DNA of 14,990 nt, from positions 1 to 14,990 of the forward strand of contig JAFYAD010000089.1 in NCBI GenBank assembly GCA_017540915.1, written 5' to 3'. The position numbers and the translations under genes were made by a program. Positions within the stretch are counted from its first letter, which is position 1. Every line of letters begins with the position of its first letter. The DNA comes from Lachnospiraceae bacterium (GTDB lineage: Bacteria; Bacillota_A; Clostridia; Lachnospirales; Lachnospiraceae). The notes under the pieces are model-generated. The model saw only the letters and a program-made list of their open reading frames with translations, ran no database searches and had not been told where the DNA came from. Positions 1-7,760 of this stretch are shown here, piece after piece.

Positions 1-284
1 AAGCCTGGGGCGTTCTGATGGCATCCACCATAGGCGTCCCCCTATATGTCTGCGGCGGCGGCACGATCCCGATATTGAAGAGCTGGCTCGCCGGCGGCAT
101 GAGCTTAGGCAGCGCCACGGCTTTCATGATCACCGGTCCCGCCACCAAGATCACCAACCTCGGCGCATTAAAGACAGTCCTGGGTATAAAAAACTTTTTG
201 ATATACTGGATATATGTTATCGCCTTTTCATGCTTTGCCGGATTGCTGGTGAATCTTTTGATGAGCGTCACGGCTCTTCCTTAG
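1..284 (+). CDS. Permease of the COG0701 / ArsP-YraQ (UPF0718) type, C-terminal part
   Basis: The open frame runs in from the left edge with no start visible (codons before the first Met at 18 read A-W-G-V-L), so only the last ~93 residues are present. They contain the segment GVPLYVCGGGTIPILKSWL, typical of the predicted permease family that includes the organoarsenical exporter ArsP and YraQ, then a small-residue stretch (ITGPATKITNLGAL) and a final hydrophobic helix (about FLIYWIYVIAFSCFAGLLVNLL). The Cys before the Gly triplet is a hallmark of the family. The protein would sit in the cytoplasmic membrane. Its substrate cannot be told from this fragment; arsenic or another solute export is only a family-level guess. 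It ends in TAG 8 bp before the end of a convergent gene, so it is not part of the glycan cluster. Confidence 0.8.
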   Translation, partial: AWGVLMASTIGVPLYVCGGGTIPILKSWLAGGMSLGSATAFMITGPATKITNLGALKTVLGIKNFLIYWIYVIAFSCFAGLLVNLLMSVTALP

Positions 285-292
285 TACCGTCT

Positions 293-532
293 TCACTTTG
301 ATGCTTTTTTATCTGTGATCTTTTTCAGCATTTCCGCAAACTCCTCCGGAGTGGATATGCAGCCGCTGTTCCCGTTACCGTTGCCATTGAAGCTGCCTGC
401 TATAAAAAATTTTGCCGGTGCTATCACCAGGCCGATCACCAACCCCAAGAGTACCAGGCATACCGCCATGAGCTTGATCTCCGTCGCGCTGTATCCGCCT
501 TCTCTTATCTTTCTTATCGTTTCGTTTAGCAT
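293..532 (-). CDS. Small single-span membrane protein, function unknown
   Basis: A 79-residue protein I do not recognise. The N-terminus is charged (LNETIRKIREGG), followed by one hydrophobic helix at about residues 20-40 (IKLMAVCLVLLGLVIGLVIA), then a flexible Gly/Asn stretch (NGNGNGN), one Cys and a short charged tail. This suggests a membrane-anchored small protein; the topology is not certain. The ATG at 532 is preferred because a perfect AGGAGG lies 8 nt upstream. A GTG at 541 in the same frame overlaps that ribosome binding site and is unlikely to be used. It lies 137 bp downstream of the large glycosyltransferase gene and converges on the permease gene, so it could be the last gene of the cluster or a separate transcript. 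Confidence 0.65.
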   Translation of the reverse strand: MLNETIRKIREGGYSATEIKLMAVCLVLLGLVIGLVIAPAKFFIAGSFNGNGNGNSGCISTPEEFAEMLKKITDKKASK

Positions 533-669
533 TTTCTCCACCTCCTGCTACAGATAATTAATTCAAGGATCATATGAGACAGTTTCTTTGGCTCTGTTTT
601 TTTATACGCCACTTGACACTACCCACATAAACACACGGCTATACTCATCATGTTTCAGATTCTGTAACT

Positions 670-3600
670 TCATCTTATCAGTCGCTCAACCTCATCCCAA
701 CCTCTGTCCGCAGCCTTCATGGCTCTCACGGAAGCATCATCTATCTTGGCTTTCACATATTTATTATCGTAACCTGTACTGACAACTTCTTTTTTCAGTT
801 TTGCAAGCTCCGTAAGTGAAGCCCGGGAATCCAGGGTTTTTCCACCCTTGTAGTCGGACGCGATATTCGTAACTCCAAGAGCGTACATCTGCAAAAGCTC
901 ATACTCTACAGCAGCACGGATCTTTTCGTAATTAGGCAGTTCGTGAACCCTGTCATATATTGCCCTCATGGCTTTCATGATATTAACGTGATATTTTGCA
1001 GGATTCTTTTCATTGTGTATGGAAATACCGCACTTTCTGTAACGATACAGCACTTCCTTTACATTACACACTCTCTTTACCGTGGCGTAGACCCATGTCA
1101 GGAAATCCGCATCCTCCAGAATGCAATGCTCCCTGAAGGGCTTATCGCCTGATGCCTCTATAATGCTGCGCCTGAAGAGCCTGGTCCAAAGGAAACCTCC
1201 GCTTACTATGAGCTTGCTTCTGGCATTATCATCGATCTGACCTGTACATTCATCAGACGTGTGCACCATGGAAAGATCGGTTTCCTCATTGTAATAGCCG
1301 GTGTCAACCATGTCGGCATCATTCGCCTTCGCAGCCTTATACAACTTTTCAAACATGGTGACATCCGGTATGTCATCAGAGTCCACAAACCCGATATACT
1401 CTCCCCTCGCATACATGAGCCCTACATTTCTGGCTCCTCCGGCTCCCGTGTTTTCCTCAAGATTCACTACTAACACTCTGTCCGACGCCTGTTTTTCCGC
1501 ATCCATACATATCTTAAGGCTGCCGTCGGTGGAGGCGTCATTTACCAGTATTATCTCGATGGACTTTAATGTCTGATTCAGGAGATTACCAATGCACTGT
1601 GCAAGATGTTTTTCGGCGTTGTAGATCGGCACGATCACGCTGACAGCTACATGATCTTCGCTTTCCGAAGCGGTATCAAACAAAACATTTTCAGATGAGC
1701 TACCCTCAAGCTTCACATCCGGGATAGTATTATGATCGGTATACTCATTATAAACCTTTTCAAAAATCCTTAAGATGGTGTCAATATTACCCTTGAGTTT
1801 ATCGGTGTTACGGCATAGCACTTCCACAGCTACCGGCGTAGTGTTGGTGCTTTTAAAATATGCAACATCTTCCTCAGAAAATGTTGTTTTATACGTTGCC
1901 AGAATATCTGTCAGTTTTCTGACATGCGCTGTCATATCAGAAAGCTTCCTGCTCCAGTCTGACATACCCTTTAAGCCCCGTTCGGCTTCCACCTCGCAGA
2001 TATACAATATCTGCTCTATCACAGGTATGTCACCCCGGATATCCGAAAGTGGCAGCCTGATGTCCGGACGAAGCTTTAATATCTGATAAAACAACTCCCG
2101 TGCTTCGCTGATGTTTCCCATGGACACAAGCTGCGATATCGCAAGCTTAAACTCTACGGTCTCGGCCTTTTCCGCCGTCATGCCGATCTTACACTCATAT
2201 ACCTTCTTTTGATTATACTCAAGCCAGACCTTCAGGAGCTGCTCCGACAGAAATCCGTAAATCCTGCGATGGTACTCGTCGCGCCCGGTAAGATCGATCC
2301 GATCCTCCATCACGTCAAAGATGCCGAAAAGCCAGCTGCAGTAAGCGTTGAAATCTTCCCGTCTCATCACGCAGAGATTGCCGTAATAGTGCGCGTTCCC
2401 TGCCATAACACGTTCAAAGGTTTCATAATATTCCGGACAGATCTCGCGTATTATCTCACCTTCCAACTCGATATCACGCGGGCTGTGGGCCTCCCCGAAG
2501 TAGTCCCTGTAGGGCGCGCCCTCATCTATGGCCTCCGATGTTATGCAATCGTAGTTTTCCAATATATCTGCGTAGTCTTTTTCGGATAAAACAGAAAAAT
2601 CCTCGTGGACAAAATATCGCCTGTAATGGCATATCCCCACATAATCCGGGCTCTCCCCCGTCTTTTCGAGGTTTTTCCACAGCCAGTACGCACCGGTGAG
2701 CTCTCCGTAAAAACAGTTTTTAGCGGAAATATTGTCACCTGTGTTATCCGCAATATATCCAAGATCCGCTTTTCCCTCAGCACCAACCTGGACAGGCACA
2801 TAAACCGGATCTTCCGGCTTATCGAACTTTTTATGAGTCATGACAAAAATCCGGGCTGTTCTGTTATTTGAAGTTTTCTCTCCATCAAAAACTGCTTTAT
2901 CCGACATTTTTTCCGTATTTGACTCCCGATCATCTATTGTATTTTCTGTGACCATATTTGCATCATCAGATCTGTCTGTCATATTATTCCCATGCGTGTC
3001 AGATACAGGCGAGGCAGCCGCAAGCTCAACACCTGTAAGATTCTGAAAAATTAATGCAAGCTGCCTGTTCACTACTTCCTTCGAGAAATGATCTCTGTAT
3101 ATCTCATATCCTTTTTCACCGATTTTTTTGAACAATTCCCCGCCTTTCGGCTCAAAGAATCTTTTTACCAAATCCGTTATCTTTTCACAGAGAGCATAGG
3201 CATCTTCCGCCGCCACGGTAAAGCCGTTATCACCGTCTTTTATATAATGCGCCACACCGCAGACTTCCGTACACAGAACCGGTTTTCCAACCTGCATCAT
3301 CTCGACTGCAACTGTGGGAATCGGGTCTATGCGCGAGGGCACCAGAAGGCAGTCACATCTTTGCATCTGTTCAAAAACCTCGTCCCTGGTGAGCTGATGC
3401 AGGATCGTCACGTTTTCGCACTCCGAATCCAGTGCCTTTACAGCGCCGAAAACTCTCTCATCCACCATGGCCTCGTTGCCGCAAAAAAAATACTCTGTCT
3501 TTTTCAAAACCTCGGGATCGAGCTTTCGAACCGCTTCGCACAGCACATCCTGTGCTTTTACATGGGAATATGTTCCGGCGATGAGAAAACGGAGGCGGCC

Positions 3601-4224
3601 AGGAGCTGAGACTTCGTTTATCGGTGCCTGTCTGTCTTTATCTGTGTATTGCTCTTTTGAATGTTTTATTTCTGCATACATGCCCTCTGCAGACACGTTC
3701 TGTATATAATCTGTTGAGCTGTCTGTGTTTTCAGAATTTACATTTTCATTCTCATTTATGGCGAAATGCAGGATCGGAAGTTCCGTTCCGTATCTTTTTC
3801 TCACCACGTCCTGCACATAGTGACCCACTGCATATACGTGAATATTGCGCATCAGATCGCGCCTTGAAAAATCCGGCAGAACGGTCTTGAAATACTCAAA
3901 ATACTGTTCACCTTCATGAAGCCACCACACCACCGGGATGTCCGTCCCCATCAAAGACAGCACCGCCTCATAGGTTATGAGCGTGTTTGCCCACACCAAG
4001 TCATAGTCCGCCGCCGCCTGCGCAAACACGTCTTTAACCGGCCAGAAACGCTCCATTATGCTGATGATGATCCCGTCTTTTTCCAGCTCCTCGCGCAAGG
4101 GTCCGTCTTCCATGGAGATCACTTCCACCCTGCAGCCGCATGCCTTATAAAATTGTATCACGTCCATGAGCACGATGGGCGCTCCTGTGCGGGACAGTTG
4201 GTGTGTGATGAAGAGAATGTTCAT
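670..4224 (-). CDS. Three-module glycosyltransferase: GT4 - DUF4422 - GT2 fusion
   Basis: A 1184-residue cytoplasmic protein. Residues 1-400 are a GT-B fold, family 4 type transferase. It starts with NILFITHQLSRTGAP and its donor-site segment is PSRIDPIPTVAVEMMQVGKPV, with D300-x7-E308 in place of the usual E-x7-E. Residues about 156-208 are an Asn/Asp/Ser-rich insert between the two halves. Residues 401-456 are another polar linker. Residues 457-690 are a DUF4422 domain (MTHKKF, NTGDNIS, VGICHYRRYF), a putative transferase found in polysaccharide loci. Residues 690-855 look helical and are probably a spacer. Residues 858-1184 are a GT-A family 2 domain with VSVIVPIYNAEKHL, NDASTDGS and the metal-binding DSD at 948-950. 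The gene would add several sugars to one glycan. It starts at ATG 4224 after GGGGG and has its own promoter. The substrates are unknown. Confidence 0.88.
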   Translation of the reverse strand: MNILFITHQLSRTGAPIVLMDVIQFYKACGCRVEVISMEDGPLREELEKDGIIISIMERFWPVKDVFAQAAADYDLVWANTLITYEAVLSLMGTDIPVVWWLHEGEQYFEYFKTVLPDFSRRDLMRNIHVYAVGHYVQDVVRKRYGTELPILHFAINENENVNSENTDSSTDYIQNVSAEGMYAEIKHSKEQYTDKDRQAPINEVSAPGRLRFLIAGTYSHVKAQDVLCEAVRKLDPEVLKKTEYFFCGNEAMVDERVFGAVKALDSECENVTILHQLTRDEVFEQMQRCDCLLVPSRIDPIPTVAVEMMQVGKPVLCTEVCGVAHYIKDGDNGFTVAAEDAYALCEKITDLVKRFFEPKGGELFKKIGEKGYEIYRDHFSKEVVNRQLALIFQNLTGVELAAASPVSDTHGNNMTDRSDDANMVTENTIDDRESNTEKMSDKAVFDGEKTSNNRTARIFVMTHKKFDKPEDPVYVPVQVGAEGKADLGYIADNTGDNISAKNCFYGELTGAYWLWKNLEKTGESPDYVGICHYRRYFVHEDFSVLSEKDYADILENYDCITSEAIDEGAPYRDYFGEAHSPRDIELEGEIIREICPEYYETFERVMAGNAHYYGNLCVMRREDFNAYCSWLFGIFDVMEDRIDLTGRDEYHRRIYGFLSEQLLKVWLEYNQKKVYECKIGMTAEKAETVEFKLAISQLVSMGNISEARELFYQILKLRPDIRLPLSDIRGDIPVIEQILYICEVEAERGLKGMSDWSRKLSDMTAHVRKLTDILATYKTTFSEEDVAYFKSTNTTPVAVEVLCRNTDKLKGNIDTILRIFEKVYNEYTDHNTIPDVKLEGSSSENVLFDTASESEDHVAVSVIVPIYNAEKHLAQCIGNLLNQTLKSIEIILVNDASTDGSLKICMDAEKQASDRVLVVNLEENTGAGGARNVGLMYARGEYIGFVDSDDIPDVTMFEKLYKAAKANDADMVDTGYYNEETDLSMVHTSDECTGQIDDNARSKLIVSGGFLWTRLFRRSIIEASGDKPFREHCILEDADFLTWVYATVKRVCNVKEVLYRYRKCGISIHNEKNPAKYHVNIMKAMRAIYDRVHELPNYEKIRAAVEYELLQMYALGVTNIASDYKGGKTLDSRASLTELAKLKKEVVSTGYDNKYVKAKIDDASVRAMKAADRGWDEVERLIR

Positions 4225-4245
4225 GGAAGCCCCCTTTCTGCTTTT

Positions 4246-4274
4246 AATATACTACAGACAAATTGCCCTTTCAA
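4246..4274 (-). promoter_or_regulatory. Sigma-A type promoter for the GT4-DUF4422-GT2 gene
   Basis: Read on the - strand, TTGAAA (4274-4269) is followed after exactly 17 nt by TATATT (4251-4246), each one or two bases from consensus. The expected start site near 4239 leaves a leader of only about 15 nt before the ATG at 4224, just enough to hold the AAAGGGGG ribosome binding site. This indicates that the fusion gene is transcribed on its own rather than only by read-through across the convergently oriented nuclease gene. Confidence 0.6.
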
Positions 4275-4522
4275 CAACAACGGCAGATTTTCAAATACAA
4301 ATATGAGATCACAGGTGTTTTATTCCGAAGAATTAATGAATAAGATCTGTGTTTTCCGCAATGAAACGAAAACTAAAACGGCTTTGCGCCTTACCATGAT
4401 ATACGCAAACGGCGATTTTTCTTTGTGCATATTTCTCAAATTTTCTACCCTAAGGTTCAAAATCTTTCCGGCTATTATTCTCGAAACATCTGTCTTGTCG
4501 CTACTTATAGACTTTGTGCAAC

Positions 4523-4550
4523 TTCACAACAGCTTTTGAGTGACTATTAT
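4523..4550 (+). promoter_or_regulatory. Candidate promoter upstream of the PD-(D/E)XK nuclease gene
   Basis: TTCACA (4523-4528) is followed after 16 nt by TATTAT (4545-4550), each one mismatch from the sigma-A consensus. Transcription would start near 4557 and give a leader of about 277 nt carrying the three hairpins described below. A second weak candidate (TTGACT at 4748, TATGCA at 4773, spacing 19) would start right at the third hairpin. Confidence 0.4.
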
Positions 4551-4660
4551 TTTGTCTTGTATTTCCGATCCAACCATGCTACATTGTGCTTGGCTGAATA
4601 TTTCAATTGCAGGGATCACCATCAGTTCCTGTATCAGGCAATCTGTTTCAAAAACACGAT

Positions 4661-4689
4661 GGTAATATTGGGAGGTCACAAATATTACC
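4661..4689. repeat. Perfect 9-bp inverted repeat (hairpin 1 upstream of nuclease)
   Basis: GGTAATATT (4661-4669) and AATATTACC (4681-4689) are exact inverted copies separated by 11 nt (GGGAGGTCACA). It could be an operator or the first stem of a structured leader. There is no T-run after it on either strand, so it is not an ordinary intrinsic terminator. Confidence 0.6.
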
Positions 4690-4725
4690 CAACGGAACAT
4701 CCAGCTAAATTTCACAATTTGATTT

Positions 4726-4759
4726 GGCGGGAGTTTCTCCATATGTTTTGACTCCTGCC
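4726..4759. repeat. 9-bp inverted repeat with one wobble pair (hairpin 2 upstream of nuclease)
   Basis: GGCGGGAGT (4726-4734) pairs with ACTCCTGCC (4751-4759). In RNA of the + strand the single mismatch becomes a G-U pair. The 16-nt loop carries TTCTCCATATGTTTTG. It is the second of three stems in a row. Confidence 0.5.
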
Positions 4760-4782
4760 ATGTAACCAATGGTATGCAAAGC

Positions 4783-4806
4783 AGACACCGATCCGCTCCG
4801 GTGTCT
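4783..4806. repeat. Perfect 8-bp GC-rich inverted repeat (hairpin 3, just before the nuclease RBS)
   Basis: AGACACCG (4783-4790) and CGGTGTCT (4799-4806) form a stem with an 8-nt loop ATCCGCTC. The stem ends 14 nt before the AGGAGA ribosome binding site at 4821. It could modulate translation of the nuclease or insulate it from read-through. Confidence 0.6.
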
Positions 4807-4833
4807 ACACGTTTTAGCAAAGGAGAAAAATGT

Positions 4834-5871
4834 ATGGCTAATGATTCAACACTCACTTTCACCGACATCTTCGGCGAAAAACAACCCCGACATAAGGTTA
4901 TGTCCCTCATAGAAAAAAGTCCACTCTACGGAGAGTGGAAAGATTTCAGTGCCGATGACAGGGAAAGCATCCTGTCTTTTCTGGAAGGCTCCGGCGGACT
5001 GCAGGTTCTTTCGGATAAGTTTTTCCAACATGTCTTCAGACCGGAGATATATCCGGAAAGAGTTGAATCTCTGATCTCTGCGATTCTTGGTCAAAAAGTA
5101 ACGATAGTGCAGATCCTCTCCAGAGAGGGAACCGCCATTACGGAAACCGGCAGCCTGGTCGTCATGGATATCATTGTGAAAACCGACACCGGCGAAATAG
5201 TAACTGTGGAAATGCAGCGTATTGGGTACTACTTTCCGGGGGAGCGTTCCGACTGCTACACTGCTGACATGATAATGCGCCAATACGGAATGGTTCGTTC
5301 TGAAAAAGGCGACAGTTTCAGTTACAAAGACCTCAAACCGGTAACTCTTATCATCCTCATGGAAAAGAGTTCCGCCGAATTTACTGCAGTAGCACCCGAA
5401 TACATTCACAAGAAAATAACTCATTACAGCAGCGGCGCAAAAGTCACTGTTCTCGACAATGTGACATATGTTTCGCTTGACACTTTCAAAAAACAGGAGC
5501 ACAATATAGTTGATAGTACGCAAGATGCTTGGCTTTCATTTTTTACATTCGAAAAACCGGATGAGATTATGAAGCTTGTGCACGCATATCCCGAATTCAT
5601 ACCCCTGTACAAAGACATCGCAGAATTCAGGAAGAAACCAGAGGAGGTGATCGGCATGTTCTCGGAAGCTCTCAAAATAATGGATCGCAACACAACCAAA
5701 TACATGATCGATGATCTGACCAAACAACGCGATGAAGCTGTTGCGCGTTGCGATAACGCCGTTGCCGCTCTTCAGAATAGCCAGCGTGAAAATGATAAAA
5801 AAGATAAGGTCATCGACGAGAAAGACCAGCTCATCGCTGAACTGCAAGCCAAGCTTGCCGCCAAGTCCTGA
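4834..5871 (+). CDS. Rpn / PD-(D/E)XK nuclease family protein (transposase-associated)
   Basis: A 345-residue protein. The N-terminal half has the layout of the PDDEXK_2 / Rpn recombination-promoting nuclease group: GLQVLSDKFFQHVF near residue 56, a core strand with D112 (VVMDIIVKTDTGEIVTVEMQ) and the second acidic motif E126-M-Q128, then GYYFPGERSDCYTADMI. The usual Lys is replaced by Gln, as is normal in this family. Residues about 291-345 are a charged coiled coil (QRDEAVARCDNAVAALQNSQ). Members nick or cut DNA and are linked to RecA-independent recombination, and many are free-standing and annotated as transposases. ATG 4834 is chosen because AGGAGA lies 7 nt upstream; an in-frame ATG at 4774 has no such site. 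It is the only + strand gene in the cluster and is flanked by structured DNA, so it is probably a mobile or cargo insertion. Confidence 0.85.
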   Translation: MANDSTLTFTDIFGEKQPRHKVMSLIEKSPLYGEWKDFSADDRESILSFLEGSGGLQVLSDKFFQHVFRPEIYPERVESLISAILGQKVTIVQILSREGTAITETGSLVVMDIIVKTDTGEIVTVEMQRIGYYFPGERSDCYTADMIMRQYGMVRSEKGDSFSYKDLKPVTLIILMEKSSAEFTAVAPEYIHKKITHYSSGAKVTVLDNVTYVSLDTFKKQEHNIVDSTQDAWLSFFTFEKPDEIMKLVHAYPEFIPLYKDIAEFRKKPEEVIGMFSEALKIMDRNTTKYMIDDLTKQRDEAVARCDNAVAALQNSQRENDKKDKVIDEKDQLIAELQAKLAAKS

Positions 5872-5933
5872 CCGTCAAAAACCATACCCGTATGTTATCA
5901 AGCCTGCCATAGTTCAAACTTCGTATTTCAAAT

Positions 5934-7688
5934 TTACCGCTCCAAATTGCACAGTTCGTTTATAATCTGTGTAAATTTACGTGCGCCGGATTCGTTCAGA
6001 TACTCTTCGTTAAAGAAGTCATCGTCAAAAAATATACCGCTCCAGATCTCTGAATTCAGATCCTGGTATTCGACCGGATACGGCAGTTCTTCCAGAACGC
6101 GAAGAAGCTCTGCTCTGAGTTCTTGTCTGTACGTTCTGTCACTGTCCGTTCTGTACGGCGGAACTACAACCACAAATCGCATGTTCTGTTCTTCGCATTT
6201 TCGAGCCAGCGTCTCAAGCGCCCCCCTGTTTTCATCAAATATGTTTTTTACATCCGCGCTTGCTTTTTTCGTATCGTATGAAGCCGGATCCGTAACGCTC
6301 ACATTTCGCCCCCGGGGATTAATGTCGTTGAAAAATCCGCCTTTTTTCAGAAGCGCATTACGGCAGGCGGTCTCTATTGCGAGTTCTTCCTCATCGCTCA
6401 ACAGTCCTTCCGGCACAAACTGCCATGAAACACATTCCTGTTTCGTGCCATTGTCAGGAAATAGCACATCATAAACAAACGTTTTTACTCCCGCTCCCGC
6501 CGGATGCTTTTCTGTTTTTTCGTAAAACAGACCATCCTGCGCCACCAGCATGCAGCACTTTATGCTGTCACCACAGGCAGACTCCACCGCCTTTTCAAAC
6601 TGTATCAGATCATACCGCAGATCCTGCGCTGTCATGGCAAGCGGCACCGCATCCGAAAGATTTCCGAAGTCCACGCCATGTATCGCGTGATCCTCTCCCA
6701 AAATCAGCGCTTTCGGCTGCATTTTGATGCAAACCTCCAGCATGCAGCGCATATATTCCAAATGATAGTTTCTCTCCAGATACCTCTTTGTCAGTATCTT
6801 TAGGATCTCAACACGTCCCTCACCGTCACCTGCAGCCACTGCAAGCTCGTACAGCTCATTCAGAAATCCCGACGCATCCGATGTATTCAAAAAAAGGTCA
6901 GCGTAATTTGTTTTTCTCTCGTCATATTTTTCGATAAGTCTGTCAAATTCACCTTTGTTTATGCATTCGACGCCCCATCTTACAAGCTCGACAGACTCCG
7001 CTTTATCACCTACGGTTATAACTCTTTCGGGCGCAGTCTTCAGTCTGTTTTTCTTAATCCACACTCCTAAAAGTCTTTCCGAGATAAACCCGAAAACTCT
7101 TTTGTTGTAATCATCATAACCTGATATATCCAGGTTTTTCTCTACTTCAAATAATATGTCAAACAGCCATTTGCAGTATTCATCATATATGCTTTTACGG
7201 GCGATCATCATGTTGGCGTAGTACAAAAGATGGTCATTCATAAACTCATCATAAGCGAGCAGATAATCAGGATACAACTTCTCGATAGCCTTTCTCGTTT
7301 CCGTGATATCTGCCTCGCAATGTGCAGCGCAATAATCATTCCACAATGTTTTTTGAAACACCGCCGGTTGTGGCACTATAACATCCGCGTTTTTCAAAAC
7401 ACGGTCAACATATTCCGCATCAACAGCCGAAAGATCTTCGCTCGCGAAAATCCTTCTGTAATGGCAGATTCCCACGATATCGCTGTCATGATCGTTTTTC
7501 CAAACCTGATAAACACCCGTGAGTTCGCTGTAATTGGGGTTCTTCACGGATATGTTATCTCCGGTGTCGTCACGCAGATACCCCAGGTCGTCATGCAAAG
7601 CGGCACCCACCTGCATCGGTTTGTATATTTCATTTTCCGGCGCGTTGAATTTTTTGTGCGCCATGACGTAGATTGAAATTTTACTCAT
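5934..7688 (-). CDS. DUF4422 glycosyltransferase-like protein with C-terminal degenerate SGNH/DltD-like region
   Basis: A 584-residue protein. Residues 3-235 are a DUF4422 domain (VMAHKKF, DTGDNISVKNPNYSELTG, VGICHYRRIF, FGFISERLLGVW), clearly paralogous to residues 457-690 of the fusion protein. Residues 236-320 are probably helical. From about 325 on, the pattern LILGEDHAIHGVDF...AMTAQDLRYDLI and the end VVVVPPYR...DDDFFNEEYLNESGARKF resembles SGNH/DltD-like acyl-modifying proteins. However, the expected nucleophile Ser position reads G-E-D-H (331-334) and the expected D-x-H-L-N reads E-Y-L-N (562-565), so catalysis is doubtful. No signal peptide or membrane helix is visible, so it is probably cytoplasmic. 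ATG 7688 has AAGAGG upstream. The next gene in transcription order is cut off by the + strand nuclease. The DUF4422 call is firm; the hydrolase-like call is tentative. Confidence 0.8.
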   Translation of the reverse strand: MSKISIYVMAHKKFNAPENEIYKPMQVGAALHDDLGYLRDDTGDNISVKNPNYSELTGVYQVWKNDHDSDIVGICHYRRIFASEDLSAVDAEYVDRVLKNADVIVPQPAVFQKTLWNDYCAAHCEADITETRKAIEKLYPDYLLAYDEFMNDHLLYYANMMIARKSIYDEYCKWLFDILFEVEKNLDISGYDDYNKRVFGFISERLLGVWIKKNRLKTAPERVITVGDKAESVELVRWGVECINKGEFDRLIEKYDERKTNYADLFLNTSDASGFLNELYELAVAAGDGEGRVEILKILTKRYLERNYHLEYMRCMLEVCIKMQPKALILGEDHAIHGVDFGNLSDAVPLAMTAQDLRYDLIQFEKAVESACGDSIKCCMLVAQDGLFYEKTEKHPAGAGVKTFVYDVLFPDNGTKQECVSWQFVPEGLLSDEEELAIETACRNALLKKGGFFNDINPRGRNVSVTDPASYDTKKASADVKNIFDENRGALETLARKCEEQNMRFVVVVPPYRTDSDRTYRQELRAELLRVLEELPYPVEYQDLNSEIWSGIFFDDDFFNEEYLNESGARKFTQIINELCNLER

Positions 7689-7709
7689 AAGTGCCTCTTA
7701 CCCTGTGGG

Positions 7710-7760
7710 GATTTTCTCTAAACTCATCCTTCGCTTTGCTCGGATTCGTTAAGGAAAATC
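7710..7760. repeat. Imperfect long hairpin between the GT and DUF4422 genes
   Basis: GATTTTCTCTAA (7710-7721) and TTAAGGAAAATC (7749-7760) pair at 10 of 12 positions, with an inner ATCC/GGAT stem (7726-7729 and 7742-7745). The outer arm overlaps the stop codon of the upstream gene. There is no T-run after it on the - strand. It may be an mRNA processing or stabilising stem. Confidence 0.35.

Larger units (their letters stand above)
4225..4833. other. 609-bp divergent intergenic region with regulatory elements, no convincing gene
   Basis: The region lies between the - strand fusion glycosyltransferase and the + strand nuclease. Short open frames exist on both strands but none has a ribosome binding site with a recognisable protein. 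It contains the - strand promoter at 4246-4274, a candidate + strand promoter at 4523-4550, and three inverted repeats in a row between 4661 and 4806. No tRNA or known riboswitch is recognisable. About 4275-4520 I see nothing definite. Confidence 0.6.

Noticed and set aside
580..608. Possible intrinsic terminator (ACAG ... CTGT followed by a T-run) between the fusion gene and the small membrane protein
   Set aside because: The stem is only 4 bp and the T-run is on the + strand, where no gene ends just upstream.
3916..4539. 207-residue open frame on the + strand antisense to the start of the fusion glycosyltransferase
   Set aside because: It is antisense to a well-supported coding region, has no ribosome binding site, and its composition (many His, Arg, Cys) is typical of a shadow frame.
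4774..4833. Upstream ATG that would add 20 residues to the nuclease
   Set aside because: It begins just before the third hairpin and lacks a ribosome binding site; ATG 4834 has AGGAGA at the right distance.
4846..5523. 225-residue open frame on the - strand opposite the nuclease gene
   Set aside because: The + strand frame has conserved nuclease motifs and a good ribosome binding site; the antisense protein resembles nothing.
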